Of a stretch of DNA of 64,000 nt, positions 22,681-34,634 are shown one piece after another (position 1 is the first letter of the stretch; each line of letters starts with the position of its first letter). Origin of the DNA: Microvelia longipes (taxonomy: Eukaryota; Arthropoda; Insecta; Hemiptera; Veliidae). The notes beneath the pieces are model-generated. The model worked only from the letters and a program-made list of their open reading frames with translations. It did no database searches and was not told where the DNA came from. Both the position numbers and the translations under genes were made by a program. The stretch covers positions 52,263,998 to 52,327,997 of the forward strand of contig JACMZG010000008.1 of NCBI GenBank assembly GCA_018340805.1, read 5' to 3'.

Positions 22681-24845
22681 AATACCTATTATCTAATAGG
22701 TAGTAAATCTAATAATCTAGTAAATATCTTGGATATTTACTGAGTTATCTACTTAGACAGTGCTTACAGTATTACCATGCAAATAATTATGCAACAATCT
22801 GTTTAGAAAAAAATTTTATGTTTTTCAATAATTATTGTAAATTACAAATGAAACCTATCTCTGCCTTAACAATCTTTAAAGAAATTTGAAGAAAATTTTA
22901 AGAATTTGGTTAAGAACAAAAGGAAAAAGAAATAATTTTGGCATTGTTTCTTGGTTAATCTAGATTTCAGAAATAGAACAGATTTTTTTAGGAAAAACTT
23001 TGTAAAGGTTTGAAGAAGTTACATTTCTCAGAGATTTCAAAGTGAAAAAACTTTTGCTGATAACATAGAAGAGAAAGCTGAGTTAGGTTTGGTTTTCCAA
23101 AGATTATCTCTTTACTTAGGAACCTTGTTCTTTATTGACTTTATTAATCAAGTTATGGTCAACTTTTATACATTTGTGAACATTTTGACTTCTACTCTAA
23201 TCTTTTTATTTATTTGTGGTTGTTTTTCTGCTTTCACACCACAAACTATCCCATTGTTATTATAATTTAAATAATGTCGAAGTTATAGTGTTTTTAAGGA
23301 AAACTACAATTTATTAAAGTTAAAATATTATTTTTCACCGATAGTGTCTTAACTTAAACAAAGTTAGTTAGTTTTTTTCTTTAAAAGTGTATTATTTTAA
23401 TATTAAACAGAATGAAGAACAATAAGGAGGATTTAAATCTTGATGATAAGGTAATCATTAGGCGAAAAGGCATAGGAAGAAAGAACCATCGTATATTCTT
23501 GTTTGATCAATTTCGATCTAGATTTCTTAAATGACGAAACAGATTCAGAGATTTACAAACATTTTATCAAGAAGAAATTATTCTTAAATATTTATTATTA
23601 AACTTGTAAGCATTTATATAATAAATTTCACAACATTATTCAATATTCTCTACCAACAGTGCAGTAAAAAGATATAAAGAAAATGTTTTAAGTAAATAAA
23701 AAGTTCAATTTGAAAAACTAAAAAGTAAAGATTGACTCTCAGAGCAAATGTGAAAGAAAGGAATATTTTATAAGCTAGGGAATTAAAGAGGAAAAAAGGT
23801 TTCACAAGGAAGAAGGGCTGAGGTTGAGGGTCCCGCTGGGCTCCTGGTGTTGGGTACACAACGAGATTTGAATTATTCATTCATTCGATTGCCACCATTA
23901 ACAAACGAATAGATGAGCTTTATAGTCGGAACATTAATATTTATTGAGATTACGTTTCCAGAAGCAATCTACTTTGCTTAAAGAAAAATCATTATTTTTT
24001 TAATTTTTCAAAAAATTTAAATTCTCTTAATTTATTATAATTTTATTTTAATTATTTTCCTACAAGTTACACAAAAACGAAATTCAGTTTCTTTGAATAA
24101 TAATTTTAATTATTTCTTTTTAAAAGATAAGAACAAAATTTTACCCTTTATTTGAATGGAGTAGAAATTATTCAGAAATATTAATCTTTGTTATACTCTC
24201 CAGACCTCTCGTAAAAAGGCTTTTTAACTTATACTATAAAAATACTAGAAGAAATTAACAGGCTTTCTTAGTATAAAGTATAATTTAGCTTTAAAGTTTA
24301 TTTACATCATGCAATAAAAGAACCTCCAAGCACAAATTGAAATTTCTACAAATACATCCTAGGTAGCGTAAATGTCATGATCCTATTGTTTAAATATGAA
24401 AGACCTCATTTATGCAGTGTAAAGACAATAATTTTTAAAAAATCACATGAATATTGATAACTTCTTAAATATTGAGTTAATATAAGTTTATTATTATAAA
24501 CTATATTATTATAAATATAAGTTATTGGTTAATCAAAAGAGACAAGTTACTACATACACACTTTTACAAGCAAGAGTGTATTATCTTGTGTATATACTTG
24601 AACAATATAAAATTTTATAACAAACTTCACTCATTATTTGTTTTATTGATAGTTTTTATAAGATTGTAAATAGCATAAAAAGTATATCAATCTGATAATA
24701 TCAGATTGATAATTTATTAATATACAGATTGATTGATAATCTGATATGAAAATCAACCTCTAGGCTAAGTTGTGTTATTCAAGGAATATTTTTTATGACA
24801 TTACTAACCGGCAAAAATAACTCGGTAAAATTTCTAAATTCATTA
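22681..24845. other. AT-rich intergenic DNA
   Basis: No gene recognised. ATCTAATA-type short repeats lie at 22655-22735 and a GATAATCTGATAT inverted repeat near 24685-24750. The minus-strand frame at 23650-23880 is low complexity after a short PTPGAQRDPQPQP segment and was not assigned. Confidence 0.5.
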
Positions 24846-24980
24846 TACGAGCCTTCAACCCGTTGCCGCTACACGACCCGGGGGCCTCCCTGTGCCCGCT
24901 TCGCGGCCATATTGTTGTTGTTTCGTAATATTTGTTGTTTTATTATTATATTCTGTTACATGGCATTTTGCCATGTATCT
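24846..24980 (+). repeat. GC-rich hairpin block, family D copy 2
   Basis: Shorter copy of 12461-12650: CGAGCCTTCAACCCG, GACCCGGGGGCCTCCCTGTG, CCGCTTCGCGG, ATTGTTGTTGTTTCGTA, then the ACATGGC/GCCATGT hairpin at 24958-24976. The CTAG after the hairpin in copy 1 reads TCTA here. Confidence 0.75.
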
Positions 24981-25105
24981 ATCGAATTTTCTTTTTTTAC
25001 GTTTTTATATTTTATAGTTGTTTAATGTTGTTCATGCAATTTGATAATAAATGTTTTTTTTCTTCTCATAAATAATGGTTTATTTGAGTACACTCTTTTG
25101 GTTGA

Positions 25106-25716
25106 AAATAAATATAACCAAGTTTTTTTAAAATAAAAATAACGTTTGCGTCCCTTAGGATGGTCCGATTGAGCTAAAAGCGGTCGCAATCGTTGTAGAA
25201 TGTCTTTGATCATATAAAGACTACTTAAAGGTTCTTCCTCTTTACGCTCCTGCTTAGCTCGGCGTGGTTCAGTGGAACCAATTTTTGTACAGCCTTTCTA
25301 GGGCAGTAAGCTTACCAGGATAGAACAAGAATTAAAGGCCCCTCTTCGATACTATATTCCCATTCTCTAACACTACTGAATCCAACAAATATTGTAGATA
25401 TATTTGACCTAGACGTATACACAACATTATATATATATGTGTGTGTGTGAGTAAGTGTGTGTGTGAGTGTATTTGTATCTGTATACGAAATACCTTGTTT
25501 AAAAGAAGCTTTAAAAGCTATTAAAGCTAGCTTTTAGCTATTATAGTTTCACTATAATTTTTCATGACGTCATAACTTAGATAGATGACGTTTTTATAAA
25601 CAACTTTGCAAGGTTTGCAAAGTTTTGTTTTAATTTGATAAAGCCTTCGAGAGTTATCGTTCGCCATCCGAACAACCTTATATGCGTTTTTTCATAATGA
25701 AAATTCGCTAACGCGA
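25106..25716 (+). mobile_element. Family C element, copy 2 (no inserts)
   Basis: Collinear with copy 1 at 12790-14256 but lacking element E and the 170-bp TA insert, so it serves as the empty-site reference. It contains CCTTAGGATGGTCCG, GCGGTCGCAATCG, GCTTACCAGGATAG, a short TA/TG tract at 25426-25480, TGACGTCA at 25565-25572 and GAGAGTTATCGTTCGCCATC. It follows a D block at about 130 bp. Confidence 0.7.
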
Positions 25717-25829
25717 AAAAATTGTCGGATATTTAGCATGCATTACCGTGTAATACCAAAAAATTTAACAACATCGTTTTCTTGTTAGCATCGGTTCAGT
25801 TGTTATCAAGTGATATGTAAAATCGAAAA

Positions 25830-26185
25830 ATAATCAAATTTGGTACAAGGGTATCTCTTTACGTAATAAGCAAGTATAATAATATCCATTTATTTGCATA
25901 ATTTAAAAAAAACATTTTTTACACAATTATTATAACAGTTGCAATATTAAGGTATTACAATTTTTATGCAACATGTGAAGTACTAAATTATTAAGTTTAC
26001 TAAGTTTAATTTCAATAGAGATAGTTTGGATCACTAGTATTAAGCAGTATCAAACGATGGGTGATTTTCATTTGTTAAGGACGAGCGAAACGACTCCGGA
26101 GCTGGAAAGATGAGCGTAGCGAATTTGATTTGTTGAGAAAAAGTTGCGAGGAACCATATACCTGATTTTTTGTGATAGACAAGTG
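25830..26185 (+). repeat. Family A fragment with shortened 5S-like module
   Basis: CAAATTTGGTACAAGGGTAT and TACGTAATAAGCAAGTA match the section before the module, TAAGCAGTATCAAACGATGG at 26041 is a module with an internal deletion, and GACGAGCGAAACGACTCCGG and GATGAGCGTAGCGAATTTG form the tail. Confidence 0.65.
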
Positions 26186-27184
26186 CTTATTTGTGCATAT
26201 ACATGAGATTATTTGTTTTAAAGGATTAAGGTATACAATTTTAAAATACCCCTGTAGAAGTTATAGTAAGCTCATATTTTAGCATTGTTTCTTGAATAAA
26301 AACCAAATGTGGTGCCGCTCTTATTTTAGAGAAAGAAAAAAGGTTCAAGGGCCATGTTTTAGAGTTCTTTTTTAAACAAAGCTTATGTTTTTAACAAGAT
26401 GAGTAAATTTGAATTAAAAAAAATGTCCGGAGTATGAATTATTTTTTACAACGATTTCTTTCTTGCCTGTTTTATGCTTAAAAAATACAAAAAAATGGTT
26501 TTATAATCATATTTTTAGCAAATTTTCATCAGGTAACCTTTAATTTTTTAAAGTAAACGTTTAACGTTTAATAACGGTATTTTTTTTAACAATACACCAG
26601 TTTTATAGCTTTTTATATTTGAATAATTCCACTTGCAGTTTATAAGTATTTATAAAATTAGAATAAATACTTCCGTATTTTTTCTAAGATATAAATATAT
26701 AACCCCATATAAGAATGATATATTATAGAAGGACTTAACAAGATTATATAAGGGATACATAAAGAGTAATAAATCTAATAGACAAAAATACATCTAGAAG
26801 AAATAGAGTTTATTTGGGTCGACGAACCCTCAACTCCTTACTTGCCATGCAACTTGCCTCCGGGCTAAACCTTCTGCCAACCGTTGCTATCTTATTTTTA
26901 ACTTATTTATCGCGTTATCTTCTCTTATATGGAGATATAAAATAAATGGATATGTATTCTTCATTTTTAATTTTAGCAATTTTTTACTCTTTTTAATAAA
27001 TACCCCACTCCAGCACCAGTTAATGCCTAAATTATTAAAAGCTGGTGTTTTTTTCAAAACACCAGCTTCTGGTCTTATAAAAAAATATATTCTTTCCTGC
27101 ATGAACCACCGTGACGAAAAAACATGAATGATGAGTCTTCCTTTTTATTTCGATTATCTTGCAATGTTGAAAAATAATTTTAAT
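26186..27184. other. AT-rich intergenic DNA with one strong hairpin
   Basis: No gene recognised. AAGCTGGTGTTTT at 27039-27051 and AAAACACCAGCTT at 27056-27068 form a perfect 13-bp stem with a 4-base loop, and a related CCAGCACCAG lies 30 bp upstream. The minus-strand frame across it has no domain features. Confidence 0.5.
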
Positions 27185-27905
27185 TTTATAGTTTAACATT
27201 TCCTCATTTGTACCATAGGTACATAGGAAAAGTATTGTATTTGCAACAAAATCCGAAACCGGGATGTCACCGGAATTTTAGGTGTTTTTAAAGGCCTACT
27301 AAGTGATTTTCACAAAGTTTTCTGTCTGTATGTGTGTCTGTGTTATCATCGTAGCTCCTAGTGTATTTAACTAGAAAGTTAAAACTTTGTACAAAGATTA
27401 GGCTACTGCTGTAGTTGTGCTATTCGGAATGTTTTTATAGAGTCATTAACCCGCAATTAAGTCTCAGCAACAATTAAGAAAAAACAGAAAACGATATTCG
27501 GAGATTGGCACGGTATAGGACTAACATATGTGCCAAGTTTTATCTAATAATCAGGACCAGATCAATATTTATCAAATGACTTGCGTAAGTTTTTTTTTTC
27601 AAAAAATTTAAAAATAAATAAGATCTACTTAAATTTAAATTTAGTACAAGTGTAAACTATTACGTTATAAATAAGTACACTAAGTTTCGTTTAAATACGA
27701 CAAGTATATCCATGATTTTTCATGGAACTTGAAAAACTCGAGTGTATTCACTATCTGAAGACGAGTGAAGCGAGTCCGTAGAGGTGTTGCAGTATATATT
27801 TGACGAATTATATATTCTTTGAAGTAGAGAGGATGAACATAGCGAATCCGATGTGATAAGGAAAAGTTTCGAAGAACCCCGTACTCGGTTTTTTTATATT
27901 TACGT
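27185..27905 (+). repeat. Family A, nearly full-length copy lacking the 5S-like module
   Basis: Head TACCATAGGTACATAGG, AAAGTATTGTATTTGC, TACTAAGTGATTTTCAC, CTGTCTGTATGTGTG, TAGCTCCTAGTGTATTT, then ACATATGTGCCAAGTTT, ATAAATAAGTACACTAAG, and the tail GACGAGTGAAGCGAGTCCG and GATGAACATAGCGAATCC. Where the 5S-like module should be (about 27725) there is a direct join. Confidence 0.75.
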
Positions 27906-28855
27906 TTATGGTAGAAAGGAGATAAAAATGATCGAAAAAAATATGTATCCAAGAAAGGAAATAAATAAATGAAGTATAAAAAATATATATTACTACCATT
28001 TTTAGAAAAAAATGTATTTGACTCTGATATCATTTTATAGATAAGAGTTAGAAAAGTAATTTGGACGGAATAGAGGTTGACAACAAATCTGAGGGAATGC
28101 TTGAGAGATATTAAAGAGGAATCGGAGAGATTGATGTGAACGCAGAGCTCTCGTCCTAAAGGAAACACCGACATTTTTAATCGAAAAATAAATCATATAA
28201 CGTCATATTATTATCTGCGTCACACTATTATTTGAATTTATATTTGACTTCAAACAAGCTTTTTGATTCATTTTAGTGGATTTGACAGAATGAATTTGAT
28301 TCGTATGTTGATAATTATTTAAGCTTACCTACTACTTCATAAACTATAGGAATATTTTATAAAGTAAACTATATTTAAGAGCATAGTTTTTACATATTAC
28401 ATAACCGTGTTAAATTATTGAACCTCGAAAATGCATTATTTTAGGCGCCTTTATCTAATACTGTCCCTTCTTTTTTTTTTTTTTGTTGAAAAAATAGAAG
28501 ATAAAACATTTGACTTTAGTAGAGTAATTTGTAATAAATAATCAGGAAACAAATAAAGTAATAGTTTATGGTATTGTTGTAGAGCCTAGTGGTCCCAAGG
28601 GGAATTACTCAGCTCATTATCACAAAACACCTCTCAGATGTTGTTTTGAACGAATCAATATGTTCCAAATGTTCCGTTATTCTTCTATTTCTCCTTTAAG
28701 AAAATTACCGAGGTTATTTTTAGGAAGAAAAGAAATGATGAATTATTCATGAGGAAAAGCAAAAAATGGGAAAAATAAATAGTGATGAAACCTTGTGAAG
28801 GGATGAAGTAAAAAGAAAAGGATTTAGCGGAGGATGGCTGGGGGGGAGTAATAAC
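27906..28855. other. AT-rich intergenic DNA
   Basis: A 164-codon minus-strand frame (27680-28174) crosses family A and this region. Its downstream half is a translation of the repeat tail and the rest is hydrophobic low-complexity, so it is not called. Nothing else was recognised. Confidence 0.45.
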
Positions 28856-28939
28856 GTGGCTAAAATGTCTCTCCGACAGTGTAGTAAAACAAGACTTGTT
28901 CCTGGGCCCTGGGGATGTTCCACACAAAACTCTCACACT

Positions 28940-29098
28940 TTTTTATTCACTGAGATGATCAATCTTCTTCCTCAGAGAACAGAGTATACTTCTGTGTCAA
29001 TACGAACCACAGCCATATGGAACAAATGTCCTTCAACGCGACTCTTCCAAGCATTAGACCTTCCTACTCAAAGCTTTTTTTATTTTTCATTTTAAGTC
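28940..29098 (+). pseudogene. Possible LINE polyprotein C-terminal fragment
   Basis: The plus-strand frame reads TEYTSVSIRTTAIWNKCPST and then RLFQALDLPTQSFF before the stop. The pattern R-T-x-x-x-W-N plus a downstream L-x-x-F-like segment resembles the C-terminal end of CR1/Jockey-type LINE polyproteins (RTxxLWNxLPxxL). Only about 45 codons match, with no RT motif nearby, so this is tentative. Confidence 0.3.
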
Positions 29099-31834
29099 TC
29101 AAGAGAATTTAGAACCTTCGTGTTCTCATGCTCGATATAGTCATGTTACTTGAAACTTATTGAAGTAAAATCTTGTCTTATTTATTACATAAATCCTATA
29201 TGATATTGAAATACCCAGCAGTAAATTTATTATGAACAATCCATGATATAATAATAAAGGATTAATCCTTTGCATAATATCATAGCTTTATATAAGAAAA
29301 AAGTTTGTTAAGCTCTTTATCTTGGTATTATAGAAAATCTCAGAATCAATATTGATAAATAACAAATCAAAATTATCTAAATTATCGACGTTTGTCATTA
29401 CGGTTGAAATACGGGAGGCAAAGATTATGAATACATTCATTTCAGTTCTAAGACTTGTCAGATATAAACATCCTAAACCATTCTCTCAAACTAGGAAAAG
29501 GGGTAGAGAGACTGTATGACTTAAAATCTGGTTATCCTTTTGAAATAAGCTGCGTTCTAGCGAATTTTAATTTGAACAAAATAATTGAAATGTGATCATG
29601 TACTATACCTTGATGCATACGTTTTTCAAAGAATGTCTAAGATGTGTCAAAAGCAGCTGATCTTATTATGATCATTCGTATAAAAGAGCTTATGTCCACA
29701 CAGCAGACACTATAGATACTTAAACAGTAATGTAAACTTACCTACCTCAATTTGCGTTCTGTGTGGTATTGAAAAAATCTTCTTATTTCTTAGTTTCTGG
29801 AACTTTAAAAAGAGTGAATCTTTACTGCTGTCGTCATCAATTGCCATTGTTGCCATGGGGTGCATAAATTTAAATTTAAAAATGTGATCATCTGTCATTT
29901 TTTGAAATCTACCGGAGTTGGATCTTGATTTGTATGAAACGGGCCTTCGCAGCGCTGATTTCTAGTCTGTTGCGATAATCGAATCCAAACTTTTCCCTGT
30001 TTAAGTACTCCCCCCCCCCCCCGCCATACAGCTACTGTTTACATTAGTGGACCTAACTGTCAATGATAATACTCTTTTAGGCTAAAATACGCAATAGTAT
30101 GACTATTGCAATCTTAGCACTAAGATACAGATTTTATGGTACAGTTCCCTCTAGTCCTTCTTACTCAGAATACTTAGTTCACTAACAATTGGCGCTATTC
30201 CGACACAGATAGCTTCATTTCTCAGACATATTAGAAGCTATAATTTCACTGTCCCCATTTTTAAACATTTCATCATATGACGCTCGCATTCTTTTTTTTA
30301 AGAAGCAACTTTATACATTTTTTACGTCTATCAATTTAATGAAATAATATTCTACATTAAGTGCCTGGTAAAGAGAAAGTATTCTTTTATTTAAATAAGG
30401 TAATATTAAATTTCCACAAGATTTAAGATCTAACAAGTATAAGGGTAACGTTAAGTGGAGTGAAATATTCTGCGAGGAAGCTCCACTTAGAGTGAGCTCA
30501 CAGCTCTCCTTGCAAACTAACTACCACGCAACTTGACACCACACGCACTTATATAAGCATACATTTTAACGAAATACATTACCTTTATTATCTTATTATA
30601 TCAAAAAAGAAGCAATTACAAACATTTATCCTTCAGCATTTATATAGAAACAAGCTTTTGCTTGCACCTTTTAACTACCAAGTCATTTTTATAGTATTTT
30701 TTATTATTTTCTAACTTTTTTCTTATTTTTCTAGTTAAAAATACGAATGATAATCATTTTAATTACAATCCAGAGAATAAAGTAGTACATAGTAGTCTTT
30801 AATTTATGTTCTTTAGGGTCTGGAAGAAGATAGCTTTAATTCAAAATGTAATTTTGTAGCATTATACGTCAAACAAGCTAATTTCATTCGTGAATCGATG
30901 ATAATATTGATTATGCAACATATTTTTCGTCCCTTTATTATTCGATGTTCGAACATCGGATAATGTTCTACGGACATGTATGTAGAACATTATCTGATGA
31001 AATTATTTAGGAACAGGAAAGGAGTCTGCATCTGATTTGATAATTGACTTTAAACTTTTATTCAAAAAGAATCTATTGCACCATTCAACTTACAATTCAT
31101 AAAAAAATAAAAAGAAAAACTAGAAGTAAAAAAAAAATTTTTTGACTCTGACAGTTCTAACAATTTTGTAAATGGAATAAAAAGCTAGAATGTTTTATAA
31201 GAGCCGAAGGAAACCTCGTGACAGACTGTAAAGAAACAAGAAAATATGAAAGTCAAAAATAATTTAAAGTTTATTGAAAGAACTCTCTCTTTCTCTATAC
31301 AAGGGTTAAAAGAAAATTATTTTTAGTATTTCTGCTTGTTACAGCAAGTTTTGAACGAAAGTACAAATGCTAACTAGATCAATATTTTAAAAAAAGTTTT
31401 TAAAATCGCTTTACCATCTTTATTGTAAAGCGATTTTTGCTCTATTTTTATATATTTTGTCATTTTGTTTTGCTTATTTGTTTAATAAAATTTATGGTGA
31501 ATTCTTAAGTTCTAAACCCGCATTATCGTGTTAATAAAAATCAATTTCATTATAAATAAATATTTTTCTAATTACCTCTGTAAATATAATTACAAAACCT
31601 TCTTATTATAAATAACACGTGTTTAATATGGTTTAACAAAATTAACCTTAAAATGAATAAGGTATGGCGCACATTAAGGACTCGCGCACATTTATTATAA
31701 TACTTTTATAATAACTAATATTACTATTTATTTATAATACAACTATTATAAACAACTATTTACTTATAATAATAACTACTAATAACTATGTATATTTTAA
31801 TACTCATTTATAATAACTACTTAGGAAATCTCAA
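29099..31834. other. AT-rich intergenic DNA with several palindromes
   Basis: No gene recognised. Structures: a poly(C) run near 30010-30022; GATGTTCGAACATC at 30944-30957; a 13-bp stem GATAATGTTCTAC/GTAGAACATTATC at 30959-30994; a 13-bp stem AAAATCGCTTTAC/GTAAAGCGATTTT at 31402-31437; TTATAATAACTA short repeats at 31690-31820. Confidence 0.5.
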
Positions 31835-31945
31835 AAACACCTGAAACATATAATTCAGGTGAAAACTCGGTTTTGGATTTTAGTGAAAACAATAAATTAT
31901 CTACACACCTACGGTATAACTGAAAAGTAAAAACTGTTATAGAAG
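31835..31945 (-). repeat. Family A head fragment
   Basis: AAACATATAATTCAGGTGAA, ACTCGGTTTTGGATTTT, AACAATAAATTATC and CCTACGGTATAAC match the family A head read on the minus strand. Confidence 0.6.
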
Positions 31946-31949
31946 ATAA

Positions 31950-32085
31950 AAGAATAATAATCTTTTTAATCTTTCATGGGGAGAAATCATACCCTCTTCT
32001 TACATAAATGAACCATTATGTCCAGTATGTGGTGACGTCATAGATGGGAACTGGCTGGATGAAAATAATTCTAATGATTGGCCAG
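31950..32085 (+). CDS. Possible orphan exon with CPVCGD motif
   Basis: A frame opened at 31950 runs WGEIIPSSYINEPLCPVCGD and VIDGNWLDENNSNDWP, with varied amino-acid composition unlike neighbouring noise. It can end at AG|GTACGA (32085), a plausible 5' splice site. A Cys-x-x-Cys pair hints at a zinc-binding segment. No clear acceptor or neighbouring exon was found, and it abuts a family A scrap, so it may be a pseudo-exon or transposon relic. Confidence 0.2.
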
Positions 32086-32109
32086 GTACGATTTAATTTC
32101 TTTACATGA

Positions 32110-32285
32110 AATGTTTAACTGAGATTATAGAACTGTCGAAACTACTGTGTTAAGTACCATATTTGACACGCAGAGTATATAAATTACATTAAGTATTCTA
32201 TAGTGGTATTTATATCCTTAGTAAATGGTATGAAAGTCTAAAAATAGACTTCTTGCTTAAAAAAACTATTATTATAAAGTTTTTC
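32110..32285 (+). repeat. Family H repeat, copy 1
   Basis: Matches 34712-34880: TTTAACTGAGATTATAGAA, CATTAAGTATTCT, ATTTATATCCTTAGT and AAAGTCTAAAAATAGACTT. Confidence 0.55.
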
Positions 32286-33132
32286 CATCCTATTTCTTTC
32301 TTGGTGTTATACTTTATGAAACTATTAGAACTTAAAACTTTATAAAGAGTTAAAAGTCTCTAAGTGTTGAAAAGTAGAGTATAAATATATTTTTCTGATT
32401 CTTTAGCACCTGTTCTATAGAAAGTTTGTTCAAGAAATTGTTATATATATTATGTAGGTTTAAAGTTGGAAAAAAAGTGATAAGATCGATAAGCGAATAA
32501 TCAATATTAGGAAATACTTGTTGATATTTATTTTTGAATTGAATAGTGGGACTTTTGAAAGGAGAGTAGACTAAATTGTAGAAGGTTCAAGTTGAAATTC
32601 TGAATACTTTATAGAAGAAGAAAAAAAAGTTAGGATAAACCTTTACTTAAAGTAGCGAGAAAAACTTCAAGTATGAGAAAGCTCTTGTAGATCGGCAGAC
32701 GTTTCTTGAACACGAATCTGCTACTCCTAGAGTTATATGAAGGTTCCTTGTTATTGGGAAAGGCAGCTTCATATGAGCCTCAGGAGGATAACTTTGTGCA
32801 CCCCAAGGCGTCAACATCAAGCCGTTTTCTCTTGAAGAAAAGAAAAATCAATTTTCCCTCATATAACTATTTTTCAACTCGACCTTTCACATCCTAACAC
32901 CACTTGAAACTTCTAAAAGATTCTAATGATATCGTACGTAACCTTCACTGTAGTATCTTTTTATACATTCAAACATTTAAAAACTAATAGTAATACTAAT
33001 AAATAAATTTCTTTGTTTTTATTAGACACAAATTATAATTTACAAATTCTTGATAAAAGATACTAGATGGGATGTTTATCCGTCTAGTATCTCAAAATTT
33101 ACTCATAATATTGTATATTTATTGTATATTAT
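32286..33132. other. AT-rich intergenic DNA
   Basis: A 63-codon plus-strand frame at 32706-32897 (ELYEGSLLLGKAASYEPQED and on) has ordinary amino-acid composition but no recognised domain and no clear splice context. Nothing else found. Confidence 0.45.
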
Positions 33133-33878
33133 TGAAAGTTTAACAGAAGCCAAAGAAATGATATATCAATTAAACGAAGCTGTAAAGAAAGTCGGTTTGA
33201 ATATAAAATTTTTCAAAAACTAAATTTATGACATTGAACATAGAGGATACGTGTGAAACAAGGATTGAAGTTGAAAGAATTGAAATAGAAAAAGTAAATG
33301 AATATCTTTACCTGGGATCACTTATTAATATAGAGGAAGGTGTAAATGAAAAAGAAATAAGTAGGAGAATATCACAGAGTTGGAAAGCTTTTAACAAGTA
33401 TAAATATCTATTTAAATCCAAAGTTGAATGAAAATGAAGGAAAAGTTGTGGGATATGTGCGTGAGGCCTGTACTACTATATGGAACAGAAACATGGACTT
33501 TAAGCGAAAAAAGTGATCAAGAAAATGAGAATAACTCAAAGAAGGAATGGAAAGATGCATGCTAGGAATGAGACTGAAAGATAAAATAAGGAATGAAGTA
33601 ATAAGAAAAAGAAACAAAGTTAGAAGATATAGGTGCAGTAATGACGGAAAATAAATGGAGATGGGCTGGTCATATAGCTAGAATAACAGATAACAGATGG
33701 ACTTAAATAATAAATTGGTACCCAAGGGATAGAAAGAAAAGAATAGAAAGACCAGGTTTACATTGGGATGAGGAAGTGTTGTGGAGGTGTAACCTGGCAA
33801 AGGGTAGCGAAAGACAGAAATATGTGGAAATGGATGAGTAAAGTATACATAGAAGAATGGTTGTACAGAAATTAAATA

Positions 33879-33926
<48 letters not shown>
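33133..33926 (+). mobile_element. 5'-truncated RTE-clade LINE with long poly(A)
   Basis: The remnant begins late in the reverse transcriptase (LTEAKEMIYQLNEAVKKVGL) and passes through EYLYLGSLIN, SRRISQSWKAFNKYK, then after a frameshift VRPVLLYGTETWTL, after another shift MERCMLGMRLKDKIRNEVIR and a further shift KWRWAGHIARITDNRW, ending near EEWLYRN. This succession is the C-terminal half of RTE ORF2. It ends with 43 uninterrupted A residues (33884-33926). At least two frameshifts and in-frame stops show it is dead, but the pure tail suggests a fairly recent insertion. No convincing target-site duplication was found. Confidence 0.9.
33134..33431 (+). pseudogene. RTE reverse transcriptase thumb fragment
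   Basis: Open piece with GLNIKFSKTKFM-like residues (a frame slip lies near 33210), then KVNEYLYLGSLIN and EISRRISQSWKAF, typical of RTE ORF2 after the catalytic box. It is stopped at 33431. Confidence 0.75.
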
Positions 33927-33927
<1 letters not shown>

Positions 33928-34634
33928 ATGCAATACTAACATTACTAAATTAAATTATTAATATTCTTTATTTAATCTACTAATTTATTATGTATGTTTA
34001 TATTGTGTTTATTTATGTATAATCATGTTTGTGAGTGTGTATGTATGCATGTATGTGTGTGAAATATATGTATAACTAATTAATTAAATATTAGCAACTA
34101 TACTTAGCTTATTATATTAATATTCTGATAAGTCAAATTTAAAAAGTGAAAGAAGATAATAGTGAAATATATGTATGTGGATGTGTGTTTGCATGTATAT
34201 ACAGATAAAGTGTGAATATGTATGTGCATGTAGATTTATATCTATGTATGTATAAAATAAGTAAAATAAATGTATGTATAAATATGAAAAATTATGTAAA
34301 AATTAATCTTAACTCCACACGTGGAGTACCACAGCGAAAGCTGATTTGCTACAATTTGTAAAAACAAAATTTATGTAACGTAAAGAAATGTAGCAATAAA
34401 TGGTTATTTATTTATTGTATATTAATATATAATAATACTAATAATATTATTTTGTTTAATTTATATTTGTGATGAGAGCTTTAAGTAGCTTTTTACAGAG
34501 ACCGAGAAGTCCGTCTTTCTGTAGTCAGATTAGAGATAATGAGAACTCCATAGATAAGATAGGTGACATAAATAACAAATCTCTATCTCCCTCTATTTCT
34601 TTAAATTATAGAGAGACTAATAAATGCATACTAC
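33927..34634. other. AT-rich DNA with TGTATG short repeats
   Basis: Alternating TGTATG/TGTGTG-type runs at 33990-34290. At 34310-34400 the palindrome CTCCACACGTGGAG, GCGAAAGC and a final AATAAATGG look like the 3' end of another LINE, but no coding part is visible. Confidence 0.45.

Noticed and set aside
27680..28174. 164-codon minus-strand frame
   Set aside because: Its second half is a translation of the family A tail and its first half is hydrophobic and low in complexity, with no domain or splice support.
31402..31437. Intrinsic transcription terminator
   Set aside because: Such terminators are bacterial; in this eukaryotic context the hairpin is noted only as an inverted repeat.
33703..33942. 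Minus-strand frame with a poly-Phe run
   Set aside because: It is the reverse strand of the RTE fragment and its poly(A) tail.
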